A stretch of DNA of 38,885 nt from a virus. How positions within the stretch are numbered: the first letter of the stretch is position 1; every line of letters begins with the position of its first letter. Both the position numbers and the translations under genes were made by a program. The notes beneath the pieces are model-generated. The model saw only the letters and a program-made list of their open reading frames with translations. It did not search any database and had not been told where the DNA came from. Below are positions 1 through 8,334 of this stretch, one piece after another. The DNA is taken from IMG/VR virus record IMGVR_UViG_3300009514_000053, positions 1-38,885 of that record. One strand, written 5' to 3'.

Positions 1-311
1 TCTTTTATTTCTTCCATCTTGATTAGATTATGTAATCCAATTGTAGATAAGTTATCATCTAAGTATTTAGCGACTGGTGCAATGTTTATTCTCTCTTCGC
101 CCAGTGTATCTTTAAGTTCGTTTATAACTTCGCATTCATTTCCCTTAAAAAACAGGCAGATCGCTATACGTGCTATTTCTTCATCTTCATTACGAGAGCT
201 TGTACGCATACGCATCATCTTAATATCACCACGTTCCATAATTGTCTCTGCTTGCATACCATGCACTGAAAAATGGAACGAGAGCATCAATAAGAGCCAA
301 AGTAATACCAT
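1..311 (-). CDS. Signal-peptide protein, C-terminal part runs off the window (continues at 38885 if circular)
   Basis: The frame opens with ATG at 311, one base after the stop codon of the tail-hub gene, whose last codons supply a perfect TAGGAGG ribosome site. Residues 1-18 form a hydrophobic leader (VLLWLLLMLSFHFSVHG) typical of an export signal. The rest is charged and helical with no family I recognise. There is no stop before base 1. The last two bases (GA) plus the first minus-strand base at 38885 make a GAT codon and continue in frame into the partial gene at 38534-38885. The joined product would be 220 residues with a C-terminal membrane helix. Its position directly after the tail hub suggests a late protein. 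Function unknown. Confidence 0.75.
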   Translation of the reverse strand, partial: MVLLWLLLMLSFHFSVHGMQAETIMERGDIKMMRMRTSSRNEDEEIARIAICLFFKGNECEVINELKDTLGEERINIAPVAKYLDDNLSTIGLHNLIKMEEIK

Positions 312-2624
312 CTATCCTCCTAGCTGGTTGATAGCCTCTACGTAGAATATCATTGCATTAAGTTGGAAGTCTTGGAAGGCGATGTAGTCATATACAGTTG
401 CATCATCAGGATCTTCTGTTTTTGATCGTATTTGATCATCAGTCCAGTAGAAATGAAGTTGTATATTCTCGCCATAGAAGTTTGGATAGATTGTATGCCA
501 ATATCTATTCTGTGCTATTTCCATATCTACAAGTGCGTATGGTGTAGTTTCTAATATACTTGTTCCAAGTAAAGCGCCTGATGCTATTGCAGGCTGAATA
601 GTGAGATTTGTATTAGTTGATAGATAGAAGTCTACTGTTACTTGCCCTGGTGCTGTATTAGAGTTTTTATCTACATAGAAATCAACTTGGTTAATTGCCA
701 TATTAGATGCTTTGTCATAGAAGAAGTTATATTGCTTAGTGAGAATGTCTATTTCGCTTACACGCGTTACTATCCCACATCCACCATATAGGCCTGTAGG
801 AGATGATTCTAAATTAATAGTAAATGTATCTACATCATTAGTTGTCTGTACTTGATATATATTTCCATTAATTGCTGCTGCTACTGTTCCATCATCAGTT
901 ACATTCTGTATAAATACGTAACTATTAACTTCAAGGTTATGATTATAGCTTGTTATTGTCGCAATATTAGCAGCTACAACTAGATTAGTTATCTGTAGTG
1001 ACATAGCATTATTATTAAAATCTGCATGCATTACAAATGTCCAACCTTGCTGGTTTCCCCCTAAAACTGACCTAAATCTATTCTGCGTAGAAGGATCATT
1101 CCATGTTAGATCTAAGTCTAACCATGGAGCAGATACGGCAGACCATATTAAGTCTTGAGTAAGTTGATAGAATCCAAATGCTGTTATTGAATCATCGTTA
1201 TAAGACCAGTTATCTTCAGTATAGTTATATACAAGAATACGTGTAGGAAAAACTTGGTTAGCTCCACTATCAGTATCTATTGATGGATATGACCAATAGG
1301 CGAGCTCATTGTAATAATCTCTTACCCCTGTTACTCGCTGAGGTCCTGAATTAGAATTACTTACTTCAAAGATAGTTGACGGTATGAGCTCATCAATACG
1401 TTCAACATTAAGTCCATTACACGCATGTATACCAACGTTTCCAAACCCAAGAACTGCTTTATCAAAGTGTATAACTGAGTTCATAGACTCTACGCCAAGC
1501 TCAGAATCTAGTTGTTGTAATATAAATGGTTGATTCTTATTGCCAGTATATACCAGTTCCCAAGTAGATGACTCGTAGAACACAATGCATCGATCTTTAA
1601 TAAACTGAACTGATGTTATAGATTCTTTGACTGGAGCTTCGACATAATTACCACCACCAACAATATCCTGATTCCAAGCATTTGCTGAAAATGGAGAGCC
1701 TTCTGCTGAGTACCTTATTCTATTTCTAAATACTTTATCTGATGCTGCAAGATTCTCAGTTACATTAAACAGTAATAATCTTCCCTTAAAGGGCTCAATA
1801 ATTGCACATGTCTTTATAAAATCTACACCTGCTGTATCTATTGGTGTAGTTCCTACTGATCCCCATGCATTCCAATCTGTACCATTCCAATAGCGCATTG
1901 CATCTGCTGCTACATTATTAGTTACAAAAAAAATAAAGTTATCTGATGTTGCTCCGCGATAGTTAGTCGTCCAAAAGAATTCACTATTAGATCCAGTCCA
2001 CGTGTCATTTGCTTGCGGGAATACGCTTGTATTGACTGATCGATCCCATCCAGTTGCGTAGGTAAATGTATATGCAAACTGTGTATCAAATGCGAATGTA
2101 GTTTCATCATTTATTTCTGCAACATTATATACCCCAAAATTCATAACTGGATCTGAAGGGTAGTAATATACATCTGCATTTGCTGGTCCACCAACAATAG
2201 TAAGCGCACCAGTAGCTGTATTATAGGTAGCTGTTCCAGTTCCGCACGCTTTAGTATCTGCAGGAGCACCAGCTTTCCATACCGTATATGTAGTTGTATC
2301 AACTGAAAACATTTTACCTAAAGTAGCTCGAGTAGATGCAGCACCTGGTATGACAGTTGGGCCAAATGCGCCCGTACCACTCGTTTGAACGGGGTTTCCA
2401 TTTTCTGGATCAACAAATTTAACACGCAGTCGAGTAAATAACTGTTGGTCTGTAACAGCTTGGCTCGTATTCATAGGATGTGCACCAAAACGTTTCTTAA
2501 CTGATCCTCGCCATGTATAACAGTTCCTTAGGCTTTGATAAGCATTATCTGCAATTAACCAAGGCTTAAATCGCTGCTCCTGGCCTTTTTCTAGTGGAGC
2601 TATAAGAAACTTTTGTATAGCCAT
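312..2624 (-). CDS. P22 gp10-like tail hub / packaged-DNA stabilisation protein
   Basis: A 770-residue protein in the place where podoviruses encode the hub that plugs the portal after packaging. Its middle (about residues 330-440) matches the layout of P22 gp10: a short 'IKDRCIVFYESSTWEL' segment, then 'SELGVESMNSV', a hydrophobic strand, and an 'RIDELIPSTIFEV' segment, as expected for a beta-propeller hub. It is much longer than P22 gp10 (about 470 residues). The extra part near residues 550-620 looks like an inserted FCCH-type beta domain (TSYNHNLEVNSYVFI ... DTFTINLE). The ATG at 2624 follows AGGA and abuts the stop of the upstream gene. The family call rests on pattern similarity and gene order. 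Confidence 0.6.
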   Translation of the reverse strand: MAIQKFLIAPLEKGQEQRFKPWLIADNAYQSLRNCYTWRGSVKKRFGAHPMNTSQAVTDQQLFTRLRVKFVDPENGNPVQTSGTGAFGPTVIPGAASTRATLGKMFSVDTTTYTVWKAGAPADTKACGTGTATYNTATGALTIVGGPANADVYYYPSDPVMNFGVYNVAEINDETTFAFDTQFAYTFTYATGWDRSVNTSVFPQANDTWTGSNSEFFWTTNYRGATSDNFIFFVTNNVAADAMRYWNGTDWNAWGSVGTTPIDTAGVDFIKTCAIIEPFKGRLLLFNVTENLAASDKVFRNRIRYSAEGSPFSANAWNQDIVGGGNYVEAPVKESITSVQFIKDRCIVFYESSTWELVYTGNKNQPFILQQLDSELGVESMNSVIHFDKAVLGFGNVGIHACNGLNVERIDELIPSTIFEVSNSNSGPQRVTGVRDYYNELAYWSYPSIDTDSGANQVFPTRILVYNYTEDNWSYNDDSITAFGFYQLTQDLIWSAVSAPWLDLDLTWNDPSTQNRFRSVLGGNQQGWTFVMHADFNNNAMSLQITNLVVAANIATITSYNHNLEVNSYVFIQNVTDDGTVAAAINGNIYQVQTTNDVDTFTINLESSPTGLYGGCGIVTRVSEIDILTKQYNFFYDKASNMAINQVDFYVDKNSNTAPGQVTVDFYLSTNTNLTIQPAIASGALLGTSILETTPYALVDMEIAQNRYWHTIYPNFYGENIQLHFYWTDDQIRSKTEDPDDATVYDYIAFQDFQLNAMIFYVEAINQLGG

Positions 2625-3236
2625 TTAGGTTCCTATTGCTAGAAAGGCAATCGTAGGGTTTGATGTAGCATTAGTATAAAGAGTTGCTTTTAATATAGTT
2701 GTTCCTGGAGCAAGTACATAGGTAGGACCTGACCAACTATTTCTTACAATATCTGTCATAACAAATGGAGCTGTAGCAAATACAGGAATATTACCTGCTA
2801 CTGGAAAAGTTAAATCGCGCGCAGTTCCTGTATTCCCTGATCCAACAGATACATCAACTGGGACCTGTCCCCATTTAACAAGAGTTCCTGATGGAAATCT
2901 ATACCATCCACTTGTTGTTTCTAATACATTTGGAAGACCTTCAGTTATAGGAATAGCTGCTGCACCCTCACGCCTATAGAATAAATTCTGCTGACTCGTT
3001 AACGTCAACCCTATAGAATTAAAGAAAGTTATATCGGGAGCAGTAGCTGTTGGTATAGCTGCACTTTGATTAGTCATATCAAGCTTAAAGTGTTTACCTT
3101 CTGGAGTTCCAGCACCTGTAAGCGCTACATGGTTTACATCAAACGCAGTCTTTATATCAGCAAAGTTAGTTTGAATATCTCCTTGAGATACTCGTAATCT
3201 ATCGCCAGCTGCTGGCTTTGTACTTTGATATGCCAT
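2625..3236 (-). CDS. Short tail-fibre-like structural protein
   Basis: A protein of 203 residues. The N-terminus has the pattern 'KPAAGDRLRVSQGDIQTNF ... VNHV' with a later 'GKHFKL', common at the virion-binding end of phage fibre proteins. The C-terminal half (YRFPSGTLVKWGQV ... TFPVAGNIPVFATAPFV) resembles the C-terminal domain of gp53/gp37-like fibres, where a glycine-tryptophan strand precedes a 'FPvaFptaP' segment. The ATG at 3236 follows AAGGGG. It sits between the head-tail adaptor and the tail hub, so a small tail appendage is plausible. The exact role is inferred. Confidence 0.5.
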   Translation of the reverse strand: MAYQSTKPAAGDRLRVSQGDIQTNFADIKTAFDVNHVALTGAGTPEGKHFKLDMTNQSAAIPTATAPDITFFNSIGLTLTSQQNLFYRREGAAAIPITEGLPNVLETTSGWYRFPSGTLVKWGQVPVDVSVGSGNTGTARDLTFPVAGNIPVFATAPFVMTDIVRNSWSGPTYVLAPGTTILKATLYTNATSNPTIAFLAIGT

Positions 3237-3245
3237 CTTATCCCC

Positions 3246-4286
3246 TTACCATCCATTATTCCAAGGTCCACGCACGCCAGAAAGTCCAGATTGAAGCGTA
3301 TAAATGGTAGCTGAGCGCTTATCGCCTTGTTGGATTAATGTTCTTCGTTCTACTAATGTTTTTTGTTCTTCTAATGATGGCATCAATATTTGTATTGTTT
3401 CCATATCATTTCTATCTTCACAAACTTTCTTAGCTGCAAGATATGCTATGAACTCAAACCATTGTTCAAGTTCAGGTACATTCGCATCATCACCCAAGAT
3501 ACTCGTTGGTCGTACTTGCGCTTCAATAGTTACTGGGTATGTACCATCAGGTACTTGTCGTATCGTAAATGTATTATTGAAAAACAGAACTGATGTTGGT
3601 CTTCCTGCAGCATACTGAACACCGGATGAATATATAGGCTGCCCTGATGCTGGTGCGGTTGGGAATGTAACCGTGTAATCTCCATCAACATAGCTAATTG
3701 AGTTAGTCACATCTAATACTGTCGGGTTAACTGTTGGTATAGGACCATTAACGTCATAGAAGTTACCGTCTTGCGTCTGGTTACCATTTGCATGGACTAC
3801 TGGAACTGCGGTAACTGCCGTTGATCTACCAAGTGCATTAATAGAAGACATCTGCACATTCTCATGCAATATCGGCTTACCAGTAAGTGTTCCTGCAAAT
3901 ACATCTTCAACACCATCGCCTGTCCCTATCTTCTCTCTTGTTTGAACCATAGGCCATTGAATGAAGAACTCAGTACGAGATTGGCTAAAGCTTGCAGGAT
4001 ACCCTCCAATATAAACTGGATCTGAAGACTGGAGGATTAAATTTTTAAAGTTAAACATTGGGCTTTGTGCGTTCAATGTATTGGTAGTGTACGTATCTAC
4101 ATTTGGCTGCGTATAGAATGTGAATGTCTTACGTAGAGTAAATAGCTTTACATGACCTGGAAAGTCATACAGTAATGCGAGATCGATATAGTTATTAATA
4201 TCTGCATCAGATACCTGAGCAGCAGTTGGAACACGACTCAGCCTTCTGACCTTGTTCCGTAGAGCGAGTAAGTTAACATTGGCCAT
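3246..4286 (-). CDS. Head-tail adaptor / connector protein
   Basis: A protein of 346 residues. The N-terminal 60 residues are helical with an acidic 'VSDADINNYIDLALLYDFP' segment, followed by 'TLRKTFTFYTQPNVDTY'. This resembles the adaptor proteins that form the ring below the portal in many podoviruses: a helical anchor followed by beta-rich domains. The C-terminal 100 residues return to helix (ELEQWFEFIAYLAAKKVCED). The ATG at 4286 follows AAGGA with good spacing. It lies between capsid genes and tail-hub genes, which fits an adaptor. The family name is not certain. Confidence 0.5.
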   Translation of the reverse strand: MANVNLLALRNKVRRLSRVPTAAQVSDADINNYIDLALLYDFPGHVKLFTLRKTFTFYTQPNVDTYTTNTLNAQSPMFNFKNLILQSSDPVYIGGYPASFSQSRTEFFIQWPMVQTREKIGTGDGVEDVFAGTLTGKPILHENVQMSSINALGRSTAVTAVPVVHANGNQTQDGNFYDVNGPIPTVNPTVLDVTNSISYVDGDYTVTFPTAPASGQPIYSSGVQYAAGRPTSVLFFNNTFTIRQVPDGTYPVTIEAQVRPTSILGDDANVPELEQWFEFIAYLAAKKVCEDRNDMETIQILMPSLEEQKTLVERRTLIQQGDKRSATIYTLQSGLSGVRGPWNNGW

Positions 4287-4294
4287 GTTCTTCC

Positions 4295-4651
4295 TTAACG
4301 ATTTCGAGTTGGGAGCGTATTTCTAACCGCTCCCACTACTGTATTACTTGCTTCGGCAAACGGTACAACCTGAGCATACTGGGTATTACTTGGGTCACTA
4401 TACGCATCCATCAAGGTTGTATCAACAGGGAATGAAAAACTTGTATCATCAATCACTGTTACTTGTCCTATCCGGTTACTGAGTTCATGGAGCCCAAATG
4501 CTCTTGGTATATATAGCATAACAATATCAGTGCTGTAAAAGTTATGAGCAAATGATGTAGTAATAACGCACGGATTAGCGTTTGTTATATTGGTTATCAT
4601 TCTCATTGCTGGCTGAAATACAGGACTTGCTACTGCACCGTTATTTGCCAT
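4295..4651 (-). CDS. Small virion protein made of one FCCH-like beta domain
   Basis: A protein of 118 residues that consists almost entirely of a module with the pattern 'ITNITNANPCVITTSFAHNF ... D ... IPRAFGLHELSNR ... VTVIDDTSFSFPVDTT'. The same pattern is common in phage structural proteins and resembles the E1 FCCH fold. Related segments occur inside the tail-hub protein (312-2624) and the protein at 5237-6283. The start follows AGGA. Its place between head and adaptor genes suggests a decoration or head-completion role. Confidence 0.45.
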   Translation of the reverse strand: MANNGAVASPVFQPAMRMITNITNANPCVITTSFAHNFYSTDIVMLYIPRAFGLHELSNRIGQVTVIDDTSFSFPVDTTLMDAYSDPSNTQYAQVVPFAEASNTVVGAVRNTLPTRNR

Positions 4652-4657
4652 GATTTC

Positions 4658-5152
4658 CTACTTAGTGAATTCAACTGTCGTTAAGTTATTAACTTCATCT
4701 GATTCAGGAATAAACTCGTTTATTGGGAAGAAGTCCATAATCTTAATCTTCTCACTTAAACGTACCCCTTGAACGCCATCAGTTCCCTGATACAGCTCAT
4801 TACGCTTATAGAAACAACCCTGCTTGATTGATTTGGCTACATAGTAAGGTAACTCAGTCATTTCTCCATCAACAAGCTTGTACGTTGTTATACGTTCGCC
4901 TGGGTATTTACGTTGTGAGAACACCGTCAGCAAGTTAGGAGTTTGATAGTTCTTGAATATTCCTTTAATCATGCGACGGTCTAACTCTTCTTCTGTTTTC
5001 TTAATATTAGCAGCTGTTGGTTCTTCGATCTTCTTAGCAGCAGGTTTTCGTCGTCTACGTGAAGGAATAGATTGTGTCTTATTCGGTTCACTGATGCCTA
5101 TTAAGCTCTTAGTTGTTTCAGCTTCTTTTATGATATCGGTCTTATTTTCCAT
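4658..5152 (-). CDS. Hypothetical structural-region protein with a basic N-terminus
   Basis: The ATG at 5152 is preferred over an in-frame ATG at 5164, because AGGACAAAT gives it a Shine-Dalgarno site at proper spacing. The product has 164 residues. Residues 25-45 are very basic (SRRRRKPAAKK), and the later part is mixed alpha/beta with 'GERITTYKLVDGEMTELPYY'. It lies just downstream of the large hairpin that follows the capsid operon and before the adaptor genes. I do not recognise the family. A minor head or neck protein is the simplest guess. Confidence 0.6.
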   Translation of the reverse strand: MENKTDIIKEAETTKSLIGISEPNKTQSIPSRRRRKPAAKKIEEPTAANIKKTEEELDRRMIKGIFKNYQTPNLLTVFSQRKYPGERITTYKLVDGEMTELPYYVAKSIKQGCFYKRNELYQGTDGVQGVRLSEKIKIMDFFPINEFIPESDEVNNLTTVEFTK

Positions 5153-5173
5153 ATTTGTCCTCATTATCTTTGA

Positions 5174-5233
5174 GTCTTGTTAATTAGTAGGAGAGGGCGT
5201 AAAGCGCTATCCCTCTCCCAAAGATAACAAGAC
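5174..5233 (-). terminator. Double-stem hairpin after the capsid genes
   Basis: A perfect 9-bp outer stem (GTCTTGTTA, 5174-5182 with 5225-5233) encloses a perfect 8-bp inner stem (GGAGAGGG, 5190-5197 with CCCTCTCC, 5211-5218). It starts four bases after the stop codon of the gene at 5237. There is no T-run after it on the minus strand, so it may work as a partial terminator or as a 3' stabiliser of capsid mRNA. Confidence 0.6.
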
Positions 5234-5236
5234 GTT

Positions 5237-6283
5237 TTATGCGTTATCTACGCTAAATGATTTACCAGCTACCCAGTACATCACGTCGTTATTTGCACCA
5301 CCTGGCATATCTGCACCACCAGCAAGCTTAACACCAACTACTAATTGGTTATAAGTTGCATCAGCAAGTACATCAGCCGCTTGTGCGATTGCATACGCAG
5401 TATCCATACCATATGGTATAACACTTGCAGGCGTATACCCACTAGCAGCAGAAACATTCGCTGAAGTTGGGAATACAAATGCATCGAATCCAGTTGTATC
5501 TAGATTACAAGTAAAGTAGTATGCATTGGTAGTTGCATCAGTTACTGTTCCAACTAATCCATGTGCTTGAACCATACCGTTTAATGAACTTGGTACATTA
5601 AATCGTACTTTATCACCAACTGCTAATCCGTGTTTAACAGAAGTATAAACAACTGGTAACAATGGATCAGATACATCAACTTGAGTGATATATCTTAAAG
5701 CAGGTAAAAATGCACTTTCAGGATTCAGTAATCTGAAATCCCCTGCAGCACCTGTTAATCCAGCTGGAGCAGCAGATAATGTTGCACCAAATGTATAACT
5801 AACACCTGAACTTACTGCGCCAACTTGCCATGGAATACCCATTAAAGCAGTTGCATCATCAGCAGCCTTATCAGCAGCTGTTTGTGTCATTAATACAATA
5901 TCACCAACGCTTACATTAGTTGCAGCAGTTGATACTACTGGAGAAGCAGCAGCTGATATTGCAGTAGTTGCTTGTGAAGTTGATACCCAGCTACTTCTAT
6001 CTGCTTGATTGATAGGAGTAAACCCTGTACCAGCAGCAAGAACATTAATATTTACTGTATCATTAGTTTGAGCACCGAGAAGTGTCCACTTCAGTCCTTG
6101 ACCAGAAGCCATTCCGCGTTGCCAGTAAAATTCTACTGCTTTATCAGCAGTTTGTGATCCACCCTGATATATTTGGGTATAATCATAAACACGAATCCAA
6201 TCGAAATCAGATCGTATGTTTAAGATCTTGCTGGCACCATCAGAGGTAAATTTACCTTGTTGAATTACACCAAAACTAGCCAT
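5237..6283 (-). CDS. Putative capsid decoration / head structural protein
   Basis: A protein of 348 residues, rich in alanine, valine and threonine and predicted mostly beta. Its gene follows the major capsid gene after 12 bases, behind a very strong AAGGAGGAATT ribosome site, which implies high expression. The N-terminus (GKFTSDGASKILNIRSDFDWI) is of the kind found beside N4-gp56-type capsid genes. Residues about 190-270 contain an FCCH-like segment (VYTSVKHGLAVGDKVRF). It may decorate or stabilise the capsid, but that is inferred from position and composition. Confidence 0.5.
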   Translation of the reverse strand: MASFGVIQQGKFTSDGASKILNIRSDFDWIRVYDYTQIYQGGSQTADKAVEFYWQRGMASGQGLKWTLLGAQTNDTVNINVLAAGTGFTPINQADRSSWVSTSQATTAISAAASPVVSTAATNVSVGDIVLMTQTAADKAADDATALMGIPWQVGAVSSGVSYTFGATLSAAPAGLTGAAGDFRLLNPESAFLPALRYITQVDVSDPLLPVVYTSVKHGLAVGDKVRFNVPSSLNGMVQAHGLVGTVTDATTNAYYFTCNLDTTGFDAFVFPTSANVSAASGYTPASVIPYGMDTAYAIAQAADVLADATYNQLVVGVKLAGGADMPGGANNDVMYWVAGKSFSVDNA

Positions 6284-6295
6284 AATTCCTCCTTA

Positions 6296-7246
6296 TTAGT
6301 TTGCTAATGAACAACGTAAGTTGAACAACCATTCTGGGCGAAGCAAACGTGGTACTTGCGCCATTTTCCAACCCATACTTACTGATTGTCTCAACTGATC
6401 TGAAAGATATGGAGGATTGTAGATAAACTCTGCAGAAGCTCCGCCTTGTTTAATACAAGCGTAAGACTCTTTAGCAGCGATGAATACGTTAGCAACATCT
6501 TGCCCGCCAGAAGAAGCATTCAGAGAAATTGATCCTACTGGTGATACGAAATAACGTACGTTACGTACAGTACCCCATTCACCTGGCATTACGTTATCTT
6601 GGAATGCATAGTTAGCAGAAGAGATAAAATCATCTGCATTTTCAAGATCATCTATGATACGGCTATGAGCCATACCAACGAACGCATTACGCACTGGAGA
6701 TGATCCGATAATGTCTGCACCCTTGATGCCGCTTAAGAACATGCTCGCTGAGTTGTTGATCAATGCAGTAGTTACCGCAACTGAATCAGCTTGTGAAAAC
6801 TCAGTAGGAACTTGTCCGTTTGTTCCACCAACACAGTTTACTTGTGATGGAGTAGCAGCTAATACATCTTTGATCAATTCATCTTCAGTTTCTCGAAGTT
6901 GAAGACCTAAGATAAGAGCAGCTTCGTTGAGAACCTTTTCTTGGTTCGCAAGTACTACCTGTTCAGACACGCCTACCCAGTCACCATACCAAGAAATCTT
7001 AGCATCGAGATCTGAAGCAGAAAGTGTTTTACCAGCAATAGGAGCTGCACTGGGTCCAAGAGGAGCAGTTGCAGTCGCGAATTTGTTATACAAACGATAT
7101 CTCTTAGTATCACCATGTTTGGCTTCTAGGATATCTTTCATAGCAAATTCTTTGTGAATTAAGTTTGGAGTCGGCAAGGACAACATGCGCATCGCTAAAT
7201 CTTGACGCACTGCTGGAGCCAAATCTCCTGAAGTTGTGATAGCCAT
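6296..7246 (-). CDS. Major capsid protein, N4-gp56-like family
   Basis: The ATG at 7246, with GAGG seven bases upstream, is preferred over the in-frame TTG at 7258. The product has 316 residues. Family-like signatures are 'EAKHGDTKRYRLYNKF', 'PLGPSAAPIAGKTLSASDLD', and the helix 'LQLRETEDELIKDVL' after 'WYGDWVGVSEQVV'. Later come the strands 'KGADIIGSSPVRNAF' and 'NVFIAAKESYACIKQGG'. It forms the icosahedral shell. The gene is preceded by its own leader with three hairpin repeats (7283-7388) and a terminator for the scaffold transcript, so it seems to be controlled separately from upstream genes. Confidence 0.8.
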   Translation of the reverse strand: MAITTSGDLAPAVRQDLAMRMLSLPTPNLIHKEFAMKDILEAKHGDTKRYRLYNKFATATAPLGPSAAPIAGKTLSASDLDAKISWYGDWVGVSEQVVLANQEKVLNEAALILGLQLRETEDELIKDVLAATPSQVNCVGGTNGQVPTEFSQADSVAVTTALINNSASMFLSGIKGADIIGSSPVRNAFVGMAHSRIIDDLENADDFISSANYAFQDNVMPGEWGTVRNVRYFVSPVGSISLNASSGGQDVANVFIAAKESYACIKQGGASAEFIYNPPYLSDQLRQSVSMGWKMAQVPRLLRPEWLFNLRCSLAN

Positions 7247-7282
7247 AATTTTCCTCAAAGTTAATGTTTTAACTTCAAGCTG

Positions 7283-7388
7283 GACGAGATCTTGTTTTGC
7301 TTTTGCGTCCGAGATATAAGCGCGACGAGTGCCTATAGTTTTTTTCGTCTAATGAGTAAGTATGACGAGAACCTACAATTTATGCGTC
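7283..7388 (-). promoter_or_regulatory. Three phased hairpin motifs in the capsid-gene leader
   Basis: Read on the plus strand, GACGAG occurs at 7283, 7324 and 7364, and CGTC occurs at 7306, 7346 and 7385. Each GACG can pair with the CGTC that follows, giving three small hairpins about 40 bases apart. On the minus strand each copy reads GACG, 15-17 bases, then CTCGTC followed by NNNCTT. They occupy the space between the scaffold terminator and the capsid ribosome site. They could be protein-binding sites, a structured 5' leader or phage-specific promoters. The sequence does not tell which. Confidence 0.55.
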
Positions 7389-7430
7389 AGTACAATAATA
7401 AACAGAAATGAATCTTAAGCGCAAGTAAGT

Positions 7431-7455
7431 AGAAAACCGGGAGGTTAGTCCCGGT
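7431..7455 (-). terminator. Rho-independent terminator after the scaffold gene
   Basis: A 6-bp GC-rich stem (ACCGGG, 7436-7441, with CCCGGT, 7450-7455) and an 8-base loop, followed on the minus strand by TTTTCT. It lies about 40 bases downstream of the scaffold stop codon and separates that transcript from the capsid leader. Confidence 0.7.
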
Positions 7456-7491
7456 CCAAAATAAGTAGAGTAGGAATGAAAAGAAGCCTAA

Positions 7492-8334
7492 TTAATAAAG
7501 ACCCCAGCCTGCCTTCTTTTTCGTGTCTTCATACAATCTCTCAGAATCTTCTTTAGACAGTCCATACTCATAACTCTTAAGGTTATCTAATGGACTTGCC
7601 TTTTTCTGTGGTGAGATTGCAGCAGCTGATCTTGGTTTGTTAGCGTTACGCTCTAATTGATAATCTTCTCGCGCATACTTGTTCGACTTGTATATACCGA
7701 AGTCTCTAATCGCTTCATATGCCCCAACAGCTTGTTCATAAAGATCAGGGTTATATGAAAGTGATTTGAATATGTGTGGCTTTTGTTGTTTAAGCTTCTC
7801 AACGTTCTCAGCAGATACAACATCCTTAAAGTCACCAAACTCAGATCGTATACGTGATTCAACATTAGTCACATACGATGACTTCTTACTACGTTCAAGG
7901 TCTTCTTGTATCTTCTTGTAATGCTTCTGTTGTTGTTTAAGGATCCGCTTAAGCTGTTTGTTATCTGTATACTCTTCATCGGGAAGTGTATTGATATCAA
8001 ACTCTTCTTCTTCTACTGGCTGTGCTTCTTTCTTTTGCTGTCCGTACATATTCTTCTCTACAAACTGAAGCATGCGGTACGCTTCGTCTCGTTCACGTTG
8101 TAGATCATCTGCACGTTGTGCTTTCTCTCTGAGTTGTTTCCAGCTTTGTTGAGCAGGAGTTTCCTCGGGAGCTTCTTCTACTTGCTCTTCTTGCTCAGGG
8201 GCTGCATGTGCTTCATCAAGTGAAACATTCTCAGCATCAGTTTCTTCAATCTCTGGTGCTTCTTGTTCTTTAACTGGAGCTGGTGTTGGCTCTACATCAA
8301 CAGCTGATAGTAATTGTCCTGTTATATCTCTCAT
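7492..8334 (-). CDS. Putative scaffolding protein
   Basis: A protein of 280 residues with a very acidic N-terminal half (many Glu in residues 15-120), long charged helices (QRADDLQRERDEAYRMLQF), and a basic, partly disordered C-terminus ending in 'KKKAGWGLY'. It lies just upstream of the major capsid gene and shares an ATGA overlap with the preceding gene. Those are the usual marks of a phage scaffold, which guides capsid assembly and then leaves. A short capsid-binding basic tail would fit. No enzyme motif is present. Confidence 0.6.
   Translation of the reverse strand: MRDITGQLLSAVDVEPTPAPVKEQEAPEIEETDAENVSLDEAHAAPEQEEQVEEAPEETPAQQSWKQLREKAQRADDLQRERDEAYRMLQFVEKNMYGQQKKEAQPVEEEEFDINTLPDEEYTDNKQLKRILKQQQKHYKKIQEDLERSKKSSYVTNVESRIRSEFGDFKDVVSAENVEKLKQQKPHIFKSLSYNPDLYEQAVGAYEAIRDFGIYKSNKYAREDYQLERNANKPRSAAAISPQKKASPLDNLKSYEYGLSKEDSERLYEDTKKKAGWGLY

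Noticed and set aside
19-345. Plus-strand frame of 108 codons at the window start
   Set aside because: It is the complement of the minus-strand signal-peptide gene, without a ribosome site, and runs into the tail-hub gene.
7330-7350. T7-like promoter end (ACTATAGG on the minus strand)
   Set aside because: Present in only one of the three leader repeats, with no upstream match, and no single-subunit RNA polymerase is encoded.
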